From positions 1 to 64,000 of the forward strand of contig CAXXJK010000009.1 in assembly GCA_963665595.2 (NCBI GenBank): a DNA stretch of 64,000 nt, given 5' to 3'. The notes under the pieces were generated by a model, which searched no databases, was not told where the DNA came from, and saw nothing but the letters and a program-made list of their open reading frames with translations. Below, in pieces: positions 11,396-20,361 of the stretch. The first letter of the stretch is position 1. Each line of letters begins with the position of its first letter. The DNA comes from G963665595 sp963665595 (GTDB lineage Bacteria > Actinomycetota > Coriobacteriia > Coriobacteriales > CADBOM01). The translations under genes were made by a program, and so were the position numbers.

Positions 11396-11988
11396 TGATA
11401 GCGTCTCTTCGGGGTTCTCTTATTGCCAAGCTTCCGCATTATATTGTAATTGAAGTATCAGGTATGGGCTTTCGAGTCTGGATGCCGTCCTCGTCACTCC
11501 TTGCTCTAGAAGAGATAGGGAATGAAGTGTTCATTCTGACGTCGTTGCAGATTCGTGAAAATGAGATGACTCTTTACGGATTTCTAACTGAAGGCGAACG
11601 TGAGATATTCGAAAAGCTTCTCAGCGTTTCTGGTGTGGGTCCAAAAATCGCACTTGCGGCGCTCTCTTCTTATTCGGCCCATTGTCTTGCCAATCTGATT
11701 ATGTGCGAAGACGCGGATTCACTTGCAAAAATTTCAGGTATAGGCAAGAAAACTGCACAGCGTATTATTCTTGAATTACGTTCATCTTTTTCTCAGAGCA
11801 TGCCTGCCTTTTCTGATGAGCCTTCGACGCCTGTTTTTGGATCTGAGGTAATGGTTGGTGCTCGAGAAATTCTCTCCGTCATGGGTTTTACATCTCAAGA
11901 GATCGAGCAGGCATGCAAGGGGTATGATGGAGAGCGTCAGAATTCAGATGCTCTCGTGCGCTATGCGCTGAGACGTTTGGGCGAGTAG
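11395..11988 (+). CDS. ruvA: Holliday junction branch-migration protein RuvA
   Basis: Binds four-way junctions and loads the RuvB motor. The 197-residue protein has the N-terminal OB domain (IASLRGSL ... IEVSGMGFRVWM), the tandem helix-hairpin-helix region (LLSVSGVGPKIALAALS near 78-94 and ISGIGKKTAQRIILEL near 113-128) and a C-terminal RuvB-binding domain after a Pro/Ser linker. The start is GTG, sharing one base with the ruvC stop, which implies translational coupling. Confidence 0.96.
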   Translation: MIASLRGSLIAKLPHYIVIEVSGMGFRVWMPSSSLLALEEIGNEVFILTSLQIRENEMTLYGFLTEGEREIFEKLLSVSGVGPKIALAALSSYSAHCLANLIMCEDADSLAKISGIGKKTAQRIILELRSSFSQSMPAFSDEPSTPVFGSEVMVGAREILSVMGFTSQEIEQACKGYDGERQNSDALVRYALRRLGE

Positions 11989-11996
11989 CGAGGATA

Positions 11997-13055
11997 ATGA
12001 TGGTTTGGGAAGCACATGATGCGCAAGAGCGTATCAGTTCTCATATATCAGGAGAAGAGCGAACGGTTTCTCCTGAGCTTTTAGAAGAAGATATAAGTTA
12101 CGATCACTCTCTGAGACCTCGATATCTTGCGGACTATCTCGGCCAAACTCGTGTGAAAGACAATCTTTCGGTTCTTATCGATGCCGCGCGTGCGAGAAAT
12201 GATGTTCTCGATCATGTCTTGTTTTCAGGACCTCCAGGGTTGGGAAAAACCACTCTATCAGCTGTTATAGCGAATGAGTTAGGGGTGGGAATAAAAACTA
12301 CCAGTGGTCCGGCTATTGATCGTGCGGGTGATCTTGCGGCGATTCTTTCAAATCTTGAAAAGGGAGATGTTCTCTTTATAGATGAGATACATCGTCTCAA
12401 TACTGCTGTCGAAGAAATTCTTTATTCTGCTATGGAAGATTTTGTGCTTGACATTGTGGTGGGGAAAGGTCCGGCGGCTCGTTCTTTCCGTCTAGACATA
12501 CCACCGTTTACCCTTATCGGAGCTACCACGCGCACCGTTCTTCTTACGGGGCCCCTGCGTGATCGTTTTGGTATGTCATTCAGGTTGGATTATTACACAC
12601 CCGATGAACTTTGTGACATCGTTGTGCGCTCCGCACAGTTGCTGAATGTCAAAATTGAAGAAGAGGGAGCGTTTGAAATAGCGCGTCGGAGTCGGGGAAC
12701 CCCTCGTCTTGCTAATCGTCTCTTGCGTCGAGTGCGCGATTATGCAGAGGTGCGCGCAGGGGGAGAGATCACGGAGGCTGTTGCATCTGAGGCCCTTTCA
12801 TTTTTTGAAGTAGATAGCCTGGGGCTTGATGTCATGGACAATAAAATACTTTTCGTGCTTGTGAGCACGTTTGGCGGAAAAGCGGTGGGATTGAATACGC
12901 TTTCGAGTGCTTTGGGCGAAGATGCGGGTTCCCTAGAGGATGTTTATGAACCCTATCTTATTCAACAAGGCTTGCTCATGCGTACGCCCAAAGGGCGTCA
13001 GGCGACGGAGCGTGCATTTGCTCACCTTAACATACCGTTTCCTCAAAACAGCTGA
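11997..13055 (+). CDS. ruvB: Holliday junction branch-migration ATPase RuvB
   Basis: AAA+ motor that drives branch migration with RuvA. Walker A GPPGLGKTTL near residue 80, Walker B LFIDEIHRL near 125, sensor GATTRTVLLTGPLRDRFG near 175-190, and the C-terminal winged helix ending with RTPKGRQATERA. LRPRYLADYLGQ marks the conserved entry at about residue 38; the first 30 residues are variable. It lies 8 bp after ruvA and ends 13 bp before a small unknown gene that probably belongs to the same SOS transcript. Confidence 0.97.
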   Translation: MMVWEAHDAQERISSHISGEERTVSPELLEEDISYDHSLRPRYLADYLGQTRVKDNLSVLIDAARARNDVLDHVLFSGPPGLGKTTLSAVIANELGVGIKTTSGPAIDRAGDLAAILSNLEKGDVLFIDEIHRLNTAVEEILYSAMEDFVLDIVVGKGPAARSFRLDIPPFTLIGATTRTVLLTGPLRDRFGMSFRLDYYTPDELCDIVVRSAQLLNVKIEEEGAFEIARRSRGTPRLANRLLRRVRDYAEVRAGGEITEAVASEALSFFEVDSLGLDVMDNKILFVLVSTFGGKAVGLNTLSSALGEDAGSLEDVYEPYLIQQGLLMRTPKGRQATERAFAHLNIPFPQNS

Positions 13056-13068
13056 ATGAGAGGGTTTT

Positions 13069-13452
13069 ATGCTTCAGAATGACTATATTATGCGTCTGAT
13101 TCAACAACTTATATCTGCTATTCGTCGTTCATTGCTTGAAAACAAAGAGGAGCCCGATAAACGGGCTGGAGCTATTGAAGAGGCTATTGGAGAGACGGTA
13201 AACATGGATCCAGCGCTGCTCTTTTCTCTCGAGCCTGAGAGTATGGCCATGATGCTTTCCATCGGAGGAATGGTTGACGAAAATCTATGCGGATATATCG
13301 TTGAGTCCATGCTCTATGAAGCCAAGCTTCTTGATGAGGCTCGCAATGAATCTCGTGCTGAATTACGCCGCGCTCAAGCGCTTGCGTTGGCTCATGCGTT
13401 TGGGTATGTGGTTGGCGATTGTGATCTTTTCAAAGAAATAGAGCAAACCTGA
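13069..13452 (+). CDS. Small helical protein of unknown function downstream of ruvB (DUF6483-like)
   Basis: A 127-residue, mostly helical, soluble protein. Its opening, QNDYIMRLIQQL, recalls a group of short Firmicute/actinobacterial proteins (DUF6483, from memory, not checked) whose function is unknown. No catalytic motif, signal peptide or membrane segment is visible; a single cysteine pair is not conserved-looking. ATG lies 13 bp after the ruvB stop behind GAGAGGG, and no terminator intervenes, so it is probably co-induced with ruvCAB under SOS control. Confidence 0.65.
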   Translation: MLQNDYIMRLIQQLISAIRRSLLENKEEPDKRAGAIEEAIGETVNMDPALLFSLEPESMAMMLSIGGMVDENLCGYIVESMLYEAKLLDEARNESRAELRRAQALALAHAFGYVVGDCDLFKEIEQT

Positions 13453-13513
13453 GTTCTTATATACCTATGGTTACGTCGCCTGGCGAGTATTCTCTACTTA
13501 TGTCGATAAAGCG

Positions 13514-13542
13514 TTGTTTACGATGATTCTTATCTATATACT
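13514..13542 (+). promoter_or_regulatory. Promoter of fhs
   Basis: -35 TTGTTT (13514-13519), exactly 17 bp, -10 TATACT (13537-13542). It lies about 50 bp before the fhs start codon, a suitable distance. Confidence 0.55.
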
Positions 13543-13590
13543 TGAACTGTTCCAGAGGTACAACGTTGCTTGACCAGAAAGGAAACAAAG

Positions 13591-15258
13591 ATGTTGACTG
13601 ACATCGAAATTGCACAGGCCGCTCACCCTCGCAAGATTACAGAAATTGCTGAGAGCGCGGGAATTGACGAGAAGTATCTAGAACTTTATGGTAATGTTAA
13701 AGCAAAGGTTGATTATCAATTATTACGAGATAAGCCTACCAGCCCTGGTAAGCTTGTTTTAGTTACGGCGATTAACCCCACTCCTGCTGGCGAAGGCAAG
13801 ACTACGACGACTATAGGTTTGGCTGATAGTCTTGCTGCTTTAGGGAAAAAGGCAATAGTTGCTTTGCGCGAACCCTCGCTTGGACCAGTTTTTGGTGTCA
13901 AAGGCGGTGCAGCGGGTGGCGGATATGCTCAAGTTATTCCAATGGAAGATATAAATCTTCATTTTACTGGTGATTTTCATGCAATAGGCGCCGCCAACAA
14001 TCTGTTGGCTGCTCTTCTTGATAATCATATTCAGCAGGGCAATGAACTTAATATTGACCCCACGCGCATTACTTGGAAACGAGTGCTGGATATGAACGAT
14101 CGTCAGCTTCGTAAAATTGTATGTGGCCTTGGCGGCACTAAAAATGGTGTTCCTCGCGAAGAAGGCTTCGACATAACAGTGGCCTCCGAGGTGATGGCTA
14201 TACTTTGTCTCGCTACGGATATCGTTGACCTCAAAGCACGCCTCGGGCGAATAATTGTTGGGTATACCCGTACGGGAAAACCAGTGACCGCTGCTGATCT
14301 CAAAGCACACGGTGCTATGGCAGCATTGCTTAAGGATGCCCTTAAGCCTAACCTTGTTCAAACGCTGGAAGGCACTCCTGCTTTTGTACATGGTGGTCCC
14401 TTTGCAAATATCGCGCATGGTTGCAACTCTGTTATGGCAACTCGCATGGCCCTTAACCTTGGTGAGATTGCGGTTACCGAGGCTGGTTTTGGTGCAGATC
14501 TCGGTGCAGAAAAATTCTTGGATATCAAGTGCCGCATGGCGGGAATTGCTCCTGACGCGGTAGTTGTGGTTGCTACGGTGCGCGCACTGAAAAATCATGG
14601 CGGTGTTGCTAAAGAGAATCTTAACGATGAGAACCTTGAAGCACTCCGTGCGGGATTGCCCAATCTTACCCGTCATGTTAAAAATCTTGTTGGTGTTTAT
14701 CACCTTCCCGTGGTTGTCGCCATTAATGCATTTCCTACCGACACGCCGGCCGAACTTGCCCTCGTTGAGGAAATGTGTCATGAGGTTGGCGCAAATGTTG
14801 CGCTTTCAGAGGTTTGGGCGAAAGGATCCTCTGGGGGACGTGAGCTTGCTGAAGAGGTGCTCCGTTTGGTTGAACAACCGAAGGATTTTGCTTTCTCCTA
14901 TGATATGGAAACATCTATCGAAGATAAGCTTCGCATCATTTCACAGAAGATATACCATGCTGACGATGTAGTGCTTACGGCTCAAGCAGTACAAGATGCA
15001 ACTCGTCTTACTGATCTAGGCTTTGGAAACTATCCCATATGTGTGGCAAAGACTCAGTACTCGTTTTCTGATAATGCTACATTGCTGGGTGCTCCAGAAG
15101 GATTCGTGATCACCGTTCGCGAACTCAAAGTTTCAGCAGGTGCTGGTTTCATAGTAGCGCTTACAGGCGATATTATGACAATGCCTGGACTACCAAAACG
15201 CCCGGCAGCCGAAAGTATAGACGTAGACGAATTTGGCAAGATATCTGGATTGTTCTAG
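13591..15258 (+). CDS. fhs: Formate--tetrahydrofolate ligase
   Basis: ATP-dependent synthesis of 10-formyl-tetrahydrofolate from formate, the entry step of folate one-carbon metabolism and of the methyl branch of the Wood-Ljungdahl pathway. The 555 residues match the family. Seen: the P-loop PTPAGEGKTTT at residues 63-73, EPSLGPVFGVKGGAAGGGYAQV near 98-118, and the C-terminal TGDIMTMPGLP block. ATG 13591 has AAAGGA upstream; an in-frame TTG 21 bases earlier is less likely. No other folate gene is adjacent. In a fermentative anaerobe it probably serves purine and formylmethionyl supply, but that is inference. Confidence 0.97.
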   Translation: MLTDIEIAQAAHPRKITEIAESAGIDEKYLELYGNVKAKVDYQLLRDKPTSPGKLVLVTAINPTPAGEGKTTTTIGLADSLAALGKKAIVALREPSLGPVFGVKGGAAGGGYAQVIPMEDINLHFTGDFHAIGAANNLLAALLDNHIQQGNELNIDPTRITWKRVLDMNDRQLRKIVCGLGGTKNGVPREEGFDITVASEVMAILCLATDIVDLKARLGRIIVGYTRTGKPVTAADLKAHGAMAALLKDALKPNLVQTLEGTPAFVHGGPFANIAHGCNSVMATRMALNLGEIAVTEAGFGADLGAEKFLDIKCRMAGIAPDAVVVVATVRALKNHGGVAKENLNDENLEALRAGLPNLTRHVKNLVGVYHLPVVVAINAFPTDTPAELALVEEMCHEVGANVALSEVWAKGSSGGRELAEEVLRLVEQPKDFAFSYDMETSIEDKLRIISQKIYHADDVVLTAQAVQDATRLTDLGFGNYPICVAKTQYSFSDNATLLGAPEGFVITVRELKVSAGAGFIVALTGDIMTMPGLPKRPAAESIDVDEFGKISGLF

Positions 15259-15487
15259 CTAAAACGCGGATTTATTGTGGTGTGGTCTGTGATTTGCTGC
15301 ATTAATTACAGAAGATTTACCCAATATTCGTAGGGTCGAGAATTTTTTCGTCTACTTCTCCCGTTTTTTTTCTAGGGTTATGTTAGACTAGCGCCGTGGG
15401 TAAAAACCCTCTTAATTTACGCTATGCGGTTGGCGCCGCGTACGTGCGTTACGTCCTCCTAACGGACGGGCAGAAGAAAGGCAAGAA
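15259..15487 (+). promoter_or_regulatory. Leader region of the cold shock gene
   Basis: A 229-bp non-coding gap precedes a 67-codon cold shock gene, consistent with the long structured 5' leader usual for csp mRNAs. Near the end, CGTTA/TAACG (15447-15451 with 15460-15464) forms a small hairpin whose loop exposes CGTCCTCC, a pyrimidine block able to pair with purine-rich ribosome sites. The overlapping alternative GTCC/GGAC stem would break this hairpin. No sharp promoter could be assigned. Confidence 0.4.
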
Positions 15488-15691
15488 ATGGCTACAGGTA
15501 AAGTAAAGTGGTTTAACGCTGAAAAAGGTTACGGATTTATTGCTCGCGAAGATGGTGACGACGTGTTCGTCCACTTCTCCGCAATTGAGAGCGACGGATT
15601 CAAGACTCTCGAAGAGAATGCCCCGGTTGAGTTTGAGATCACCGAAGGCAAGGGTGGAAAACCACAGGCTAGCAACGTACGCAAGCTCTAG
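15488..15691 (+). CDS. Cold shock protein (CspA family)
   Basis: 67-residue single-stranded nucleic-acid-binding protein of the OB-fold CSD family, an RNA chaperone. RNP1 KGYGFI and RNP2 VFVHFSAI are both present, after the family opening TGKVKWFNAEKG. Strong ribosome site GAAAGG lies before the ATG. It is transcribed alone: a long leader upstream and a stem-loop downstream. Confidence 0.96.
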   Translation: MATGKVKWFNAEKGYGFIAREDGDDVFVHFSAIESDGFKTLEENAPVEFEITEGKGGKPQASNVRKL

Positions 15692-15714
15692 AGCACGCGC
15701 AGGTTCGCACAGGG

Positions 15715-15755
15715 GGAGGCGGAGTCCAAAGAGGATACCGTCTCCTTTGCTTTTC
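15715..15755 (+). terminator. Intrinsic terminator after the cold shock gene
   Basis: GGAGGCGG (15715-15722) pairs with CCGTCTCC (15738-15745), eight positions with one G-U, followed by TTTGCTTTT. Confidence 0.65.
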
Positions 15756-15810
15756 ACCATAAAATACTTTGAGATCGTTGATGTCTCGACGATCTGTAGG
15801 GGGTTGTGCC

Positions 15811-16419
15811 ATGAGGATGCTGCTGCATGCTTGTTGCGGGCCATGCTCTATAGAACCGATGCGTATCTTTGACGAAGAAGACATTGAGTATGAAATTTGC
15901 TATGCAAATTCAAACATTCATCCTATACAGGAATACGATTTGCGCTGTACGGTCTTAAAAGAATACGCTACGCTTCACAACATTATTGTTCATGAAGGCG
16001 ATTATGATCCTATTCTTTGGGAGAAACAGGTTGGATGCTACGGCGCAGAACGATCTGTCCGCTGTCGTGCCTGTTATCGCCTTCGATTTGAGGAGACGGC
16101 TCAGATGGCTGTCGAATTAGGGTTTGACGCTATTTCTACGACGCTGACAATAAGTCCCTATCAATTCACGGCCATAATAGGCGAAGAGCTCGAGCGTGCG
16201 GCTCGTCAAAGGGGACTCAAAGCGCTTTTTCGTGATTTTCGACCATATTATTCTGCCGCAACACAGGCTTCTCGTGATGTAGGTATGTATCGGCAGAACT
16301 ATTGTGGATGCCATATCTCGATTCTTGAGGCAGAGAATGAGCGTGCAATACGTCGAGAAACTCGAAAACGTATGAAAATGGAACGTCGCCACATAGCTTC
16401 GCACGAAAATAATCAGTGA
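15811..16419 (+). CDS. queH: Epoxyqueuosine reductase QueH
   Basis: Catalyses the last step of queuosine synthesis, reduction of epoxyqueuosine in tRNA; QueH is the non-cobalamin alternative to QueG. The 202 residues have the cysteine sets expected to hold the metal centres: HACCGPC (Cys8, 9, 12), VRCRACYRLRFEE (Cys85, 88) and NYCGC (Cys165, 167). ISPYQ near 115 is also conserved. The start is ATG 15811, where AGGGGG is eight bases upstream; earlier in-frame starts overlap the preceding terminator. The next two genes, queA and tgt, act in the same pathway, which supports the call. Confidence 0.92.
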   Translation: MRMLLHACCGPCSIEPMRIFDEEDIEYEICYANSNIHPIQEYDLRCTVLKEYATLHNIIVHEGDYDPILWEKQVGCYGAERSVRCRACYRLRFEETAQMAVELGFDAISTTLTISPYQFTAIIGEELERAARQRGLKALFRDFRPYYSAATQASRDVGMYRQNYCGCHISILEAENERAIRRETRKRMKMERRHIASHENNQ

Positions 16420-16469
16420 AATAAAATAACGGCCTTCATCAGAAACGTTGACTTGGCTTGAGGAATGAC

Positions 16470-17612
16470 ATGCTTACCGAAGACTTCAATTACTATTTGC
16501 CTCCTGAACTTATTGCCCAAGAGCCCGCCTGTCCTCGCGACTCGTGCCGGCTTTTGGTGCTTAATCGCTTGTCTGGTGTACGAACGCACTGTCTATTCAA
16601 TAGCATAGGAGATTACCTGCGGCCGGGAGATCTTCTCATTGCAAACAATACGCGTGTTATGCCTGCGCGCCTCTTGGGCCGCAAAGAAGGTACTGGCGGC
16701 GCAGCTGAAGTACTTTTGTTAAAAGAGCGTCAGCCAGATTATGGCGACGGATCTGCAGTCTGGGAAGGCCTTGTGCGCCCAGGGCGTCGGCTTAAGCCCA
16801 TGGCGCGTATCGAATTTTTCCCAGCTGATATCTGCGAGGGGCAAGAATCATCAAAATCGGACAACGACCAGCGCACATCGGATGTTTCGTTTGAAAACCC
16901 CATCCTCGTCGCGACGGTACTTGATTGGGTCCAAAATGGAGAGAAGGGGCAGCGTCTGATAGAGATTAAATCTCTTGAAGGCACCCTTGATGAGGCCGTG
17001 CACCGTGTGGGACGTGCCCCGCTTCCGCCTTACATTACGCACTACATGGGTGACCCTGAGATGTATCAGACGGTCTTCTCGGAGCGGGAACGCTCTGCTG
17101 CAGCCCCTACGGCTGGATTGCACTTCACCAGAGAACTTATTGAAACGATTGAGGCTCAGGGCGTTGGATTTGAGACTGTCGAGTTGGAAGTGGGATTAGA
17201 TACGTTTCGTATTGTCGATGAAGATAACCCAGAAGACCATCACATGCATACCGAACGCTATCATGTTCGTCAAGAGGTTATCGATCGTATTCAGTCAACA
17301 AAAAGTTCTGGCGGACGAGTCATTGCGGTGGGCACAACCTCTCTTCGTTCTCTTGAAAGCGCTTGGGATGTCACAACTCAGTGTATGCGCGCAACTCGGC
17401 CAGGCGGGGAATCTACATCGCTTTTTATCTTGCCGGGCTATAAATTTAACGTTATTGACGGTTTGCTTACTAACTTTCATGTACCACGTTCAACTCTTAT
17501 GATGTTGGTGAGCGCTTTTGCAACGCCTGAACAGATACGCGCTGCTTATGCCGATGCTATTGCACGTAACTATAGAATGTTGTCGTTTGGCGATGCCATG
17601 TTGATAGTATAG
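16470..17612 (+). CDS. queA: S-adenosylmethionine:tRNA ribosyltransferase-isomerase
   Basis: Transfers the ribosyl group of SAM to preQ1 in tRNA to give epoxyqueuosine. The 380 residues show DFNYYLPPELIAQEP at the N-terminus, LLIANNTRVMPARLLG near 60, AAPTAGLHFT near 210, and LTNFHVPRSTLMMLVSAF near 335-352. The segment of about residues 120-150 is variable and polar. ATG 16470 follows TGAGG. It sits 50 bp after queH and 7 bp before tgt. Confidence 0.96.
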   Translation: MLTEDFNYYLPPELIAQEPACPRDSCRLLVLNRLSGVRTHCLFNSIGDYLRPGDLLIANNTRVMPARLLGRKEGTGGAAEVLLLKERQPDYGDGSAVWEGLVRPGRRLKPMARIEFFPADICEGQESSKSDNDQRTSDVSFENPILVATVLDWVQNGEKGQRLIEIKSLEGTLDEAVHRVGRAPLPPYITHYMGDPEMYQTVFSERERSAAAPTAGLHFTRELIETIEAQGVGFETVELEVGLDTFRIVDEDNPEDHHMHTERYHVRQEVIDRIQSTKSSGGRVIAVGTTSLRSLESAWDVTTQCMRATRPGGESTSLFILPGYKFNVIDGLLTNFHVPRSTLMMLVSAFATPEQIRAAYADAIARNYRMLSFGDAMLIV

Positions 17613-17619
17613 GAACTTC

Positions 17620-18759
17620 ATGACTCTTTTTGATTTTGAAATTGATGCGTTGGACTCACGCACTTCGGCACGTGCGGGACGTTTTCATACGGCCCACGGC
17701 GTCATTCAAACACCTATGTTTATGCCTGTTGGTACGCGTGCTACGGTCAAAGGGATCACGCCAGACCATCTTGAAGACCTAGGGGCGCAAATCATACTTG
17801 CAAACGCCTATCACCTTTACCTTCGCCCGGGTGCAGATATTATTGCTGCCGCAGGTGGGTTGCATACATTTATGGGGTGGGACCATCCCATACTTACTGA
17901 TTCTGGCGGCTTTCAGATATTTTCTCTTGCCAATACTCTTTCGCTTGATGCTGACGGGTTGGAATTTGTTTCCATTATTGATGGGTCTCGACACCGATGG
18001 ACACCGGAAAGCAATATGGACATTCAGCAAAAGCTTGGCGCTGATATCGTTATGCAACTCGACCAATGTATCGGTTATCCTGCTGAACGAGAACAGATTG
18101 AGCAAGCGGTGTTGCTTTCTGCTGACTGGGCTCGTCGTTGCCGGCAGGCACATACTCGCTCTGATCAAGCCTTGTTTGGTATTGTTCAGGGAGGCATGGA
18201 GATTGATCTTCGCCTGAGATCTATCGAACTTTTGCATGAAGCTGAAGAGACCGCAGGCTGCGGGTTTGAAGGATTTGGTATTGGCGGTTATTCGGTTGGA
18301 GAACCTCATGAAGTTATGTTTGAAACACTGGGAGAGGTCGCATCGGCGCTGCCGTTGAGAAAACCACGTTATCTTATGGGAGTGGGAAATCCGACAACAT
18401 TGGTGCGGGCTGTGGGATCGGGGATCGATCTGTTTGATTGTGTGTTGCCCACGCGGACTGCGCGTATGGGCACCGCATTTTCAAGTGAAGGGCGTCTCAA
18501 CCTTCGTAATGCACGGTTTTCATTGGACTTTACTCCGCTTGATCCTGCCTGTACGTGCCCTGTTTGTCAGAATTATACCCGTGCGTATATACGGCATTTA
18601 GTGGTTCAAAAGGAGATGTTGGGAGGAATTCTGTTGTCTCAGCATAACCTTTACTATCTTATTAATCTTATGAATTGTGCGCGAGAGGCTGTGTTGGAGG
18701 GGCGTTATACTGAGTTTGAGGCTGAGTGGATGAATTCTTCAGCTGCCCATGATTACTGA
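17620..18759 (+). CDS. tgt: Queuine/preQ1 tRNA-guanine transglycosylase
   Basis: Exchanges guanine-34 of the GUN-anticodon tRNAs for preQ1. The 379 residues contain the catalytic region DSGGFQIFSL near 92-101, the substrate-binding GIVQGGM and FGIGGYSVGEP blocks, the second catalytic Asp in the CVLPTRTAR segment, and the C-terminal zinc site CTCPVCQNYTRAYIRHL. It follows queA by 7 bp. Together with queH this forms the end of the queuosine pathway; the preQ1 synthesis genes are not in the window, so preQ1 may be salvaged or made from another locus. Confidence 0.97.
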   Translation: MTLFDFEIDALDSRTSARAGRFHTAHGVIQTPMFMPVGTRATVKGITPDHLEDLGAQIILANAYHLYLRPGADIIAAAGGLHTFMGWDHPILTDSGGFQIFSLANTLSLDADGLEFVSIIDGSRHRWTPESNMDIQQKLGADIVMQLDQCIGYPAEREQIEQAVLLSADWARRCRQAHTRSDQALFGIVQGGMEIDLRLRSIELLHEAEETAGCGFEGFGIGGYSVGEPHEVMFETLGEVASALPLRKPRYLMGVGNPTTLVRAVGSGIDLFDCVLPTRTARMGTAFSSEGRLNLRNARFSLDFTPLDPACTCPVCQNYTRAYIRHLVVQKEMLGGILLSQHNLYYLINLMNCAREAVLEGRYTEFEAEWMNSSAAHDY

Positions 18760-18876
18760 AAAAATCACGATGATTTGTGAACTATGAGAACGACGAAGTA
18801 TGTTTTCAATAGTCTTTATGACAACACATGTTACCAATAAATGCGTTAAAATATATCATTTCGAAAATAATTAAGA

Positions 18877-18899
18877 TTTTTATATGCTTTATATAAAAA
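18877..18899 (+). terminator. AT-only hairpin between tgt and secD
   Basis: TTTTTATAT (18877-18885) and ATATAAAAA (18891-18899) are perfectly complementary around GCTTT. It may be a weak terminator of the queuosine operon or simply promoter-region DNA; the gap of 198 bp holds no gene and no yajC. Confidence 0.3.
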
Positions 18900-18957
18900 T
18901 ACGGTACTATGAGCAAGTTAGACTATTTTTAGAATAATAGGTAAGGAACAGACTTTG

Positions 18958-20361
18958 ATGGTAGACAAACGATTTGACCCAAAAAAGAAGCGAAGAAGTT
19001 CACCAAAACGTGTGCCCATTGTTCTTCTGATAGTGCTGGGACTTCTTTTGGCGGGCAGCGTATACATGTTTTGGCCCCCACAAGCCAAGATCAAACAAGG
19101 ACTTGATATTCAGGGTGGCTTGCAGGTCGTTATGACGGCAACCGCTTCAGATGGCAGTAAGCCTTCAAGCACAGACATGGAGAACACTATCTCCATCATA
19201 GAGAATCGCGTGAACGCCCTGGGCGTTTCGGAAGCAACGGTTCAAAAACAAGGTGACGATCAAATACTCATTCAAATTCCTGGCATCAGCGATCCAGACG
19301 CCGCTCTTTCTACCATAGGCACCGTTGGGTATTTGGAGTTTGTTTCTGTTCCTGATATTTCGGATAGTACGATTCGCTCTGAAATACAGAGTGGTCAAGT
19401 GGGGATGACTCTGCCGAGCGGGACCTATGCAGATGTTATAACCGGCTCAAATATTACTCGTGTGACGGTCAATCGACAAAGCGATACCAGCTCTTACTAT
19501 GAGGTTGATATAACTCTTGACGCTGCGGGTACCAGTGCATTTGCTGCTGCAACTTCAGTACTTGCTACAAACAATGATCGAATTGCGATTGTGCTTGACG
19601 GCGTTGTTCAATCGGCTCCTTCTGTTGAGAATGTTATTAGTAATGGTAATGTTGCAATTACTGGAAACTATTCACTCGAAAATGCAAAATCTTTGCAAAC
19701 TATACTTGAGTCCGGTTCGCTTCCGGTTACTTTGAGTTATGCTCAGTCGCAAATCGTGGGACCGACACTTGGCCAGAATCAATTGGTGGCAGGCGTAGTT
19801 GCCGCGCTATGCGGACTAGTACTTGTTGCACTTTACCTGCTCTTCTTTTATCGAGGCTTAGGCATTTTGACGGCGGGCGCAGTGGGAGTGTTCGCCATAT
19901 TGTATCTTGGCTTGCTCGGCACGCTTTCTTATTTTGGACTTTTTTCTCTTTCTCTTGCCGGCATGGCCGGTATCGTACTTACAATTGGCGTTGCGGCCGA
20001 TTCCTCTATTCTCATCCTCGAACGCTTTCATGAGGAAATCAGAATGGGCCGTTCTATCAAAGCCGCTTCGATCAGTGGCGTTAAACACGCTATCAAGACT
20101 TCGATAGATGCAGATTTTGTAACGCTTATATCCGCTATCGCACTCTTTTTTATTGCTACCGGATCAGTCAAGGGTTTTGGCTTGACGCTGGGCTTAGGTA
20201 TTCTCTGCGATATTGTCACCATGCTGTTGTTCAAGGCACCAATTATCCGCCTACTTGCTCCTAAGGTCATGTCTCATCATCCTGATTTCTGGGGTTTACG
20301 AGGAGATCTCGATGAGGCACGTGACAGTGGCGAGGTCGAAAGGGGCGTGCATAATGGCTAG
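18958..20361 (+). CDS. secD: Protein translocase subunit SecD
   Basis: Membrane partner of SecYEG that uses the proton gradient to help pull exported proteins across. The 467-residue protein has one N-terminal membrane helix (residues about 19-36), the large external P1 domain beginning with GLDIQGGLQVVM, and a block of five helices from about residue 275, with SGSLPVTLSY at its entry and GVAADSSILILERFHEEI near 345. The C-terminus is charged. Start is ATG 18958, behind AAGGAA; an adjoining TTG three bases earlier is equivalent. It overlaps secF by 8 bp. Confidence 0.96.
   Translation: MVDKRFDPKKKRRSSPKRVPIVLLIVLGLLLAGSVYMFWPPQAKIKQGLDIQGGLQVVMTATASDGSKPSSTDMENTISIIENRVNALGVSEATVQKQGDDQILIQIPGISDPDAALSTIGTVGYLEFVSVPDISDSTIRSEIQSGQVGMTLPSGTYADVITGSNITRVTVNRQSDTSSYYEVDITLDAAGTSAFAAATSVLATNNDRIAIVLDGVVQSAPSVENVISNGNVAITGNYSLENAKSLQTILESGSLPVTLSYAQSQIVGPTLGQNQLVAGVVAALCGLVLVALYLLFFYRGLGILTAGAVGVFAILYLGLLGTLSYFGLFSLSLAGMAGIVLTIGVAADSSILILERFHEEIRMGRSIKAASISGVKHAIKTSIDADFVTLISAIALFFIATGSVKGFGLTLGLGILCDIVTMLLFKAPIIRLLAPKVMSHHPDFWGLRGDLDEARDSGEVERGVHNG

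Noticed and set aside
13840..14781. A 313-codon antisense open frame
   Set aside because: It lies opposite fhs, has no ribosome site or recognisable domain, and fhs is fully conserved.
18783..18803. GAAC...GTTTTC resembling a LexA site before secD
   Set aside because: Spacing and inner bases do not fit the Cheo consensus.
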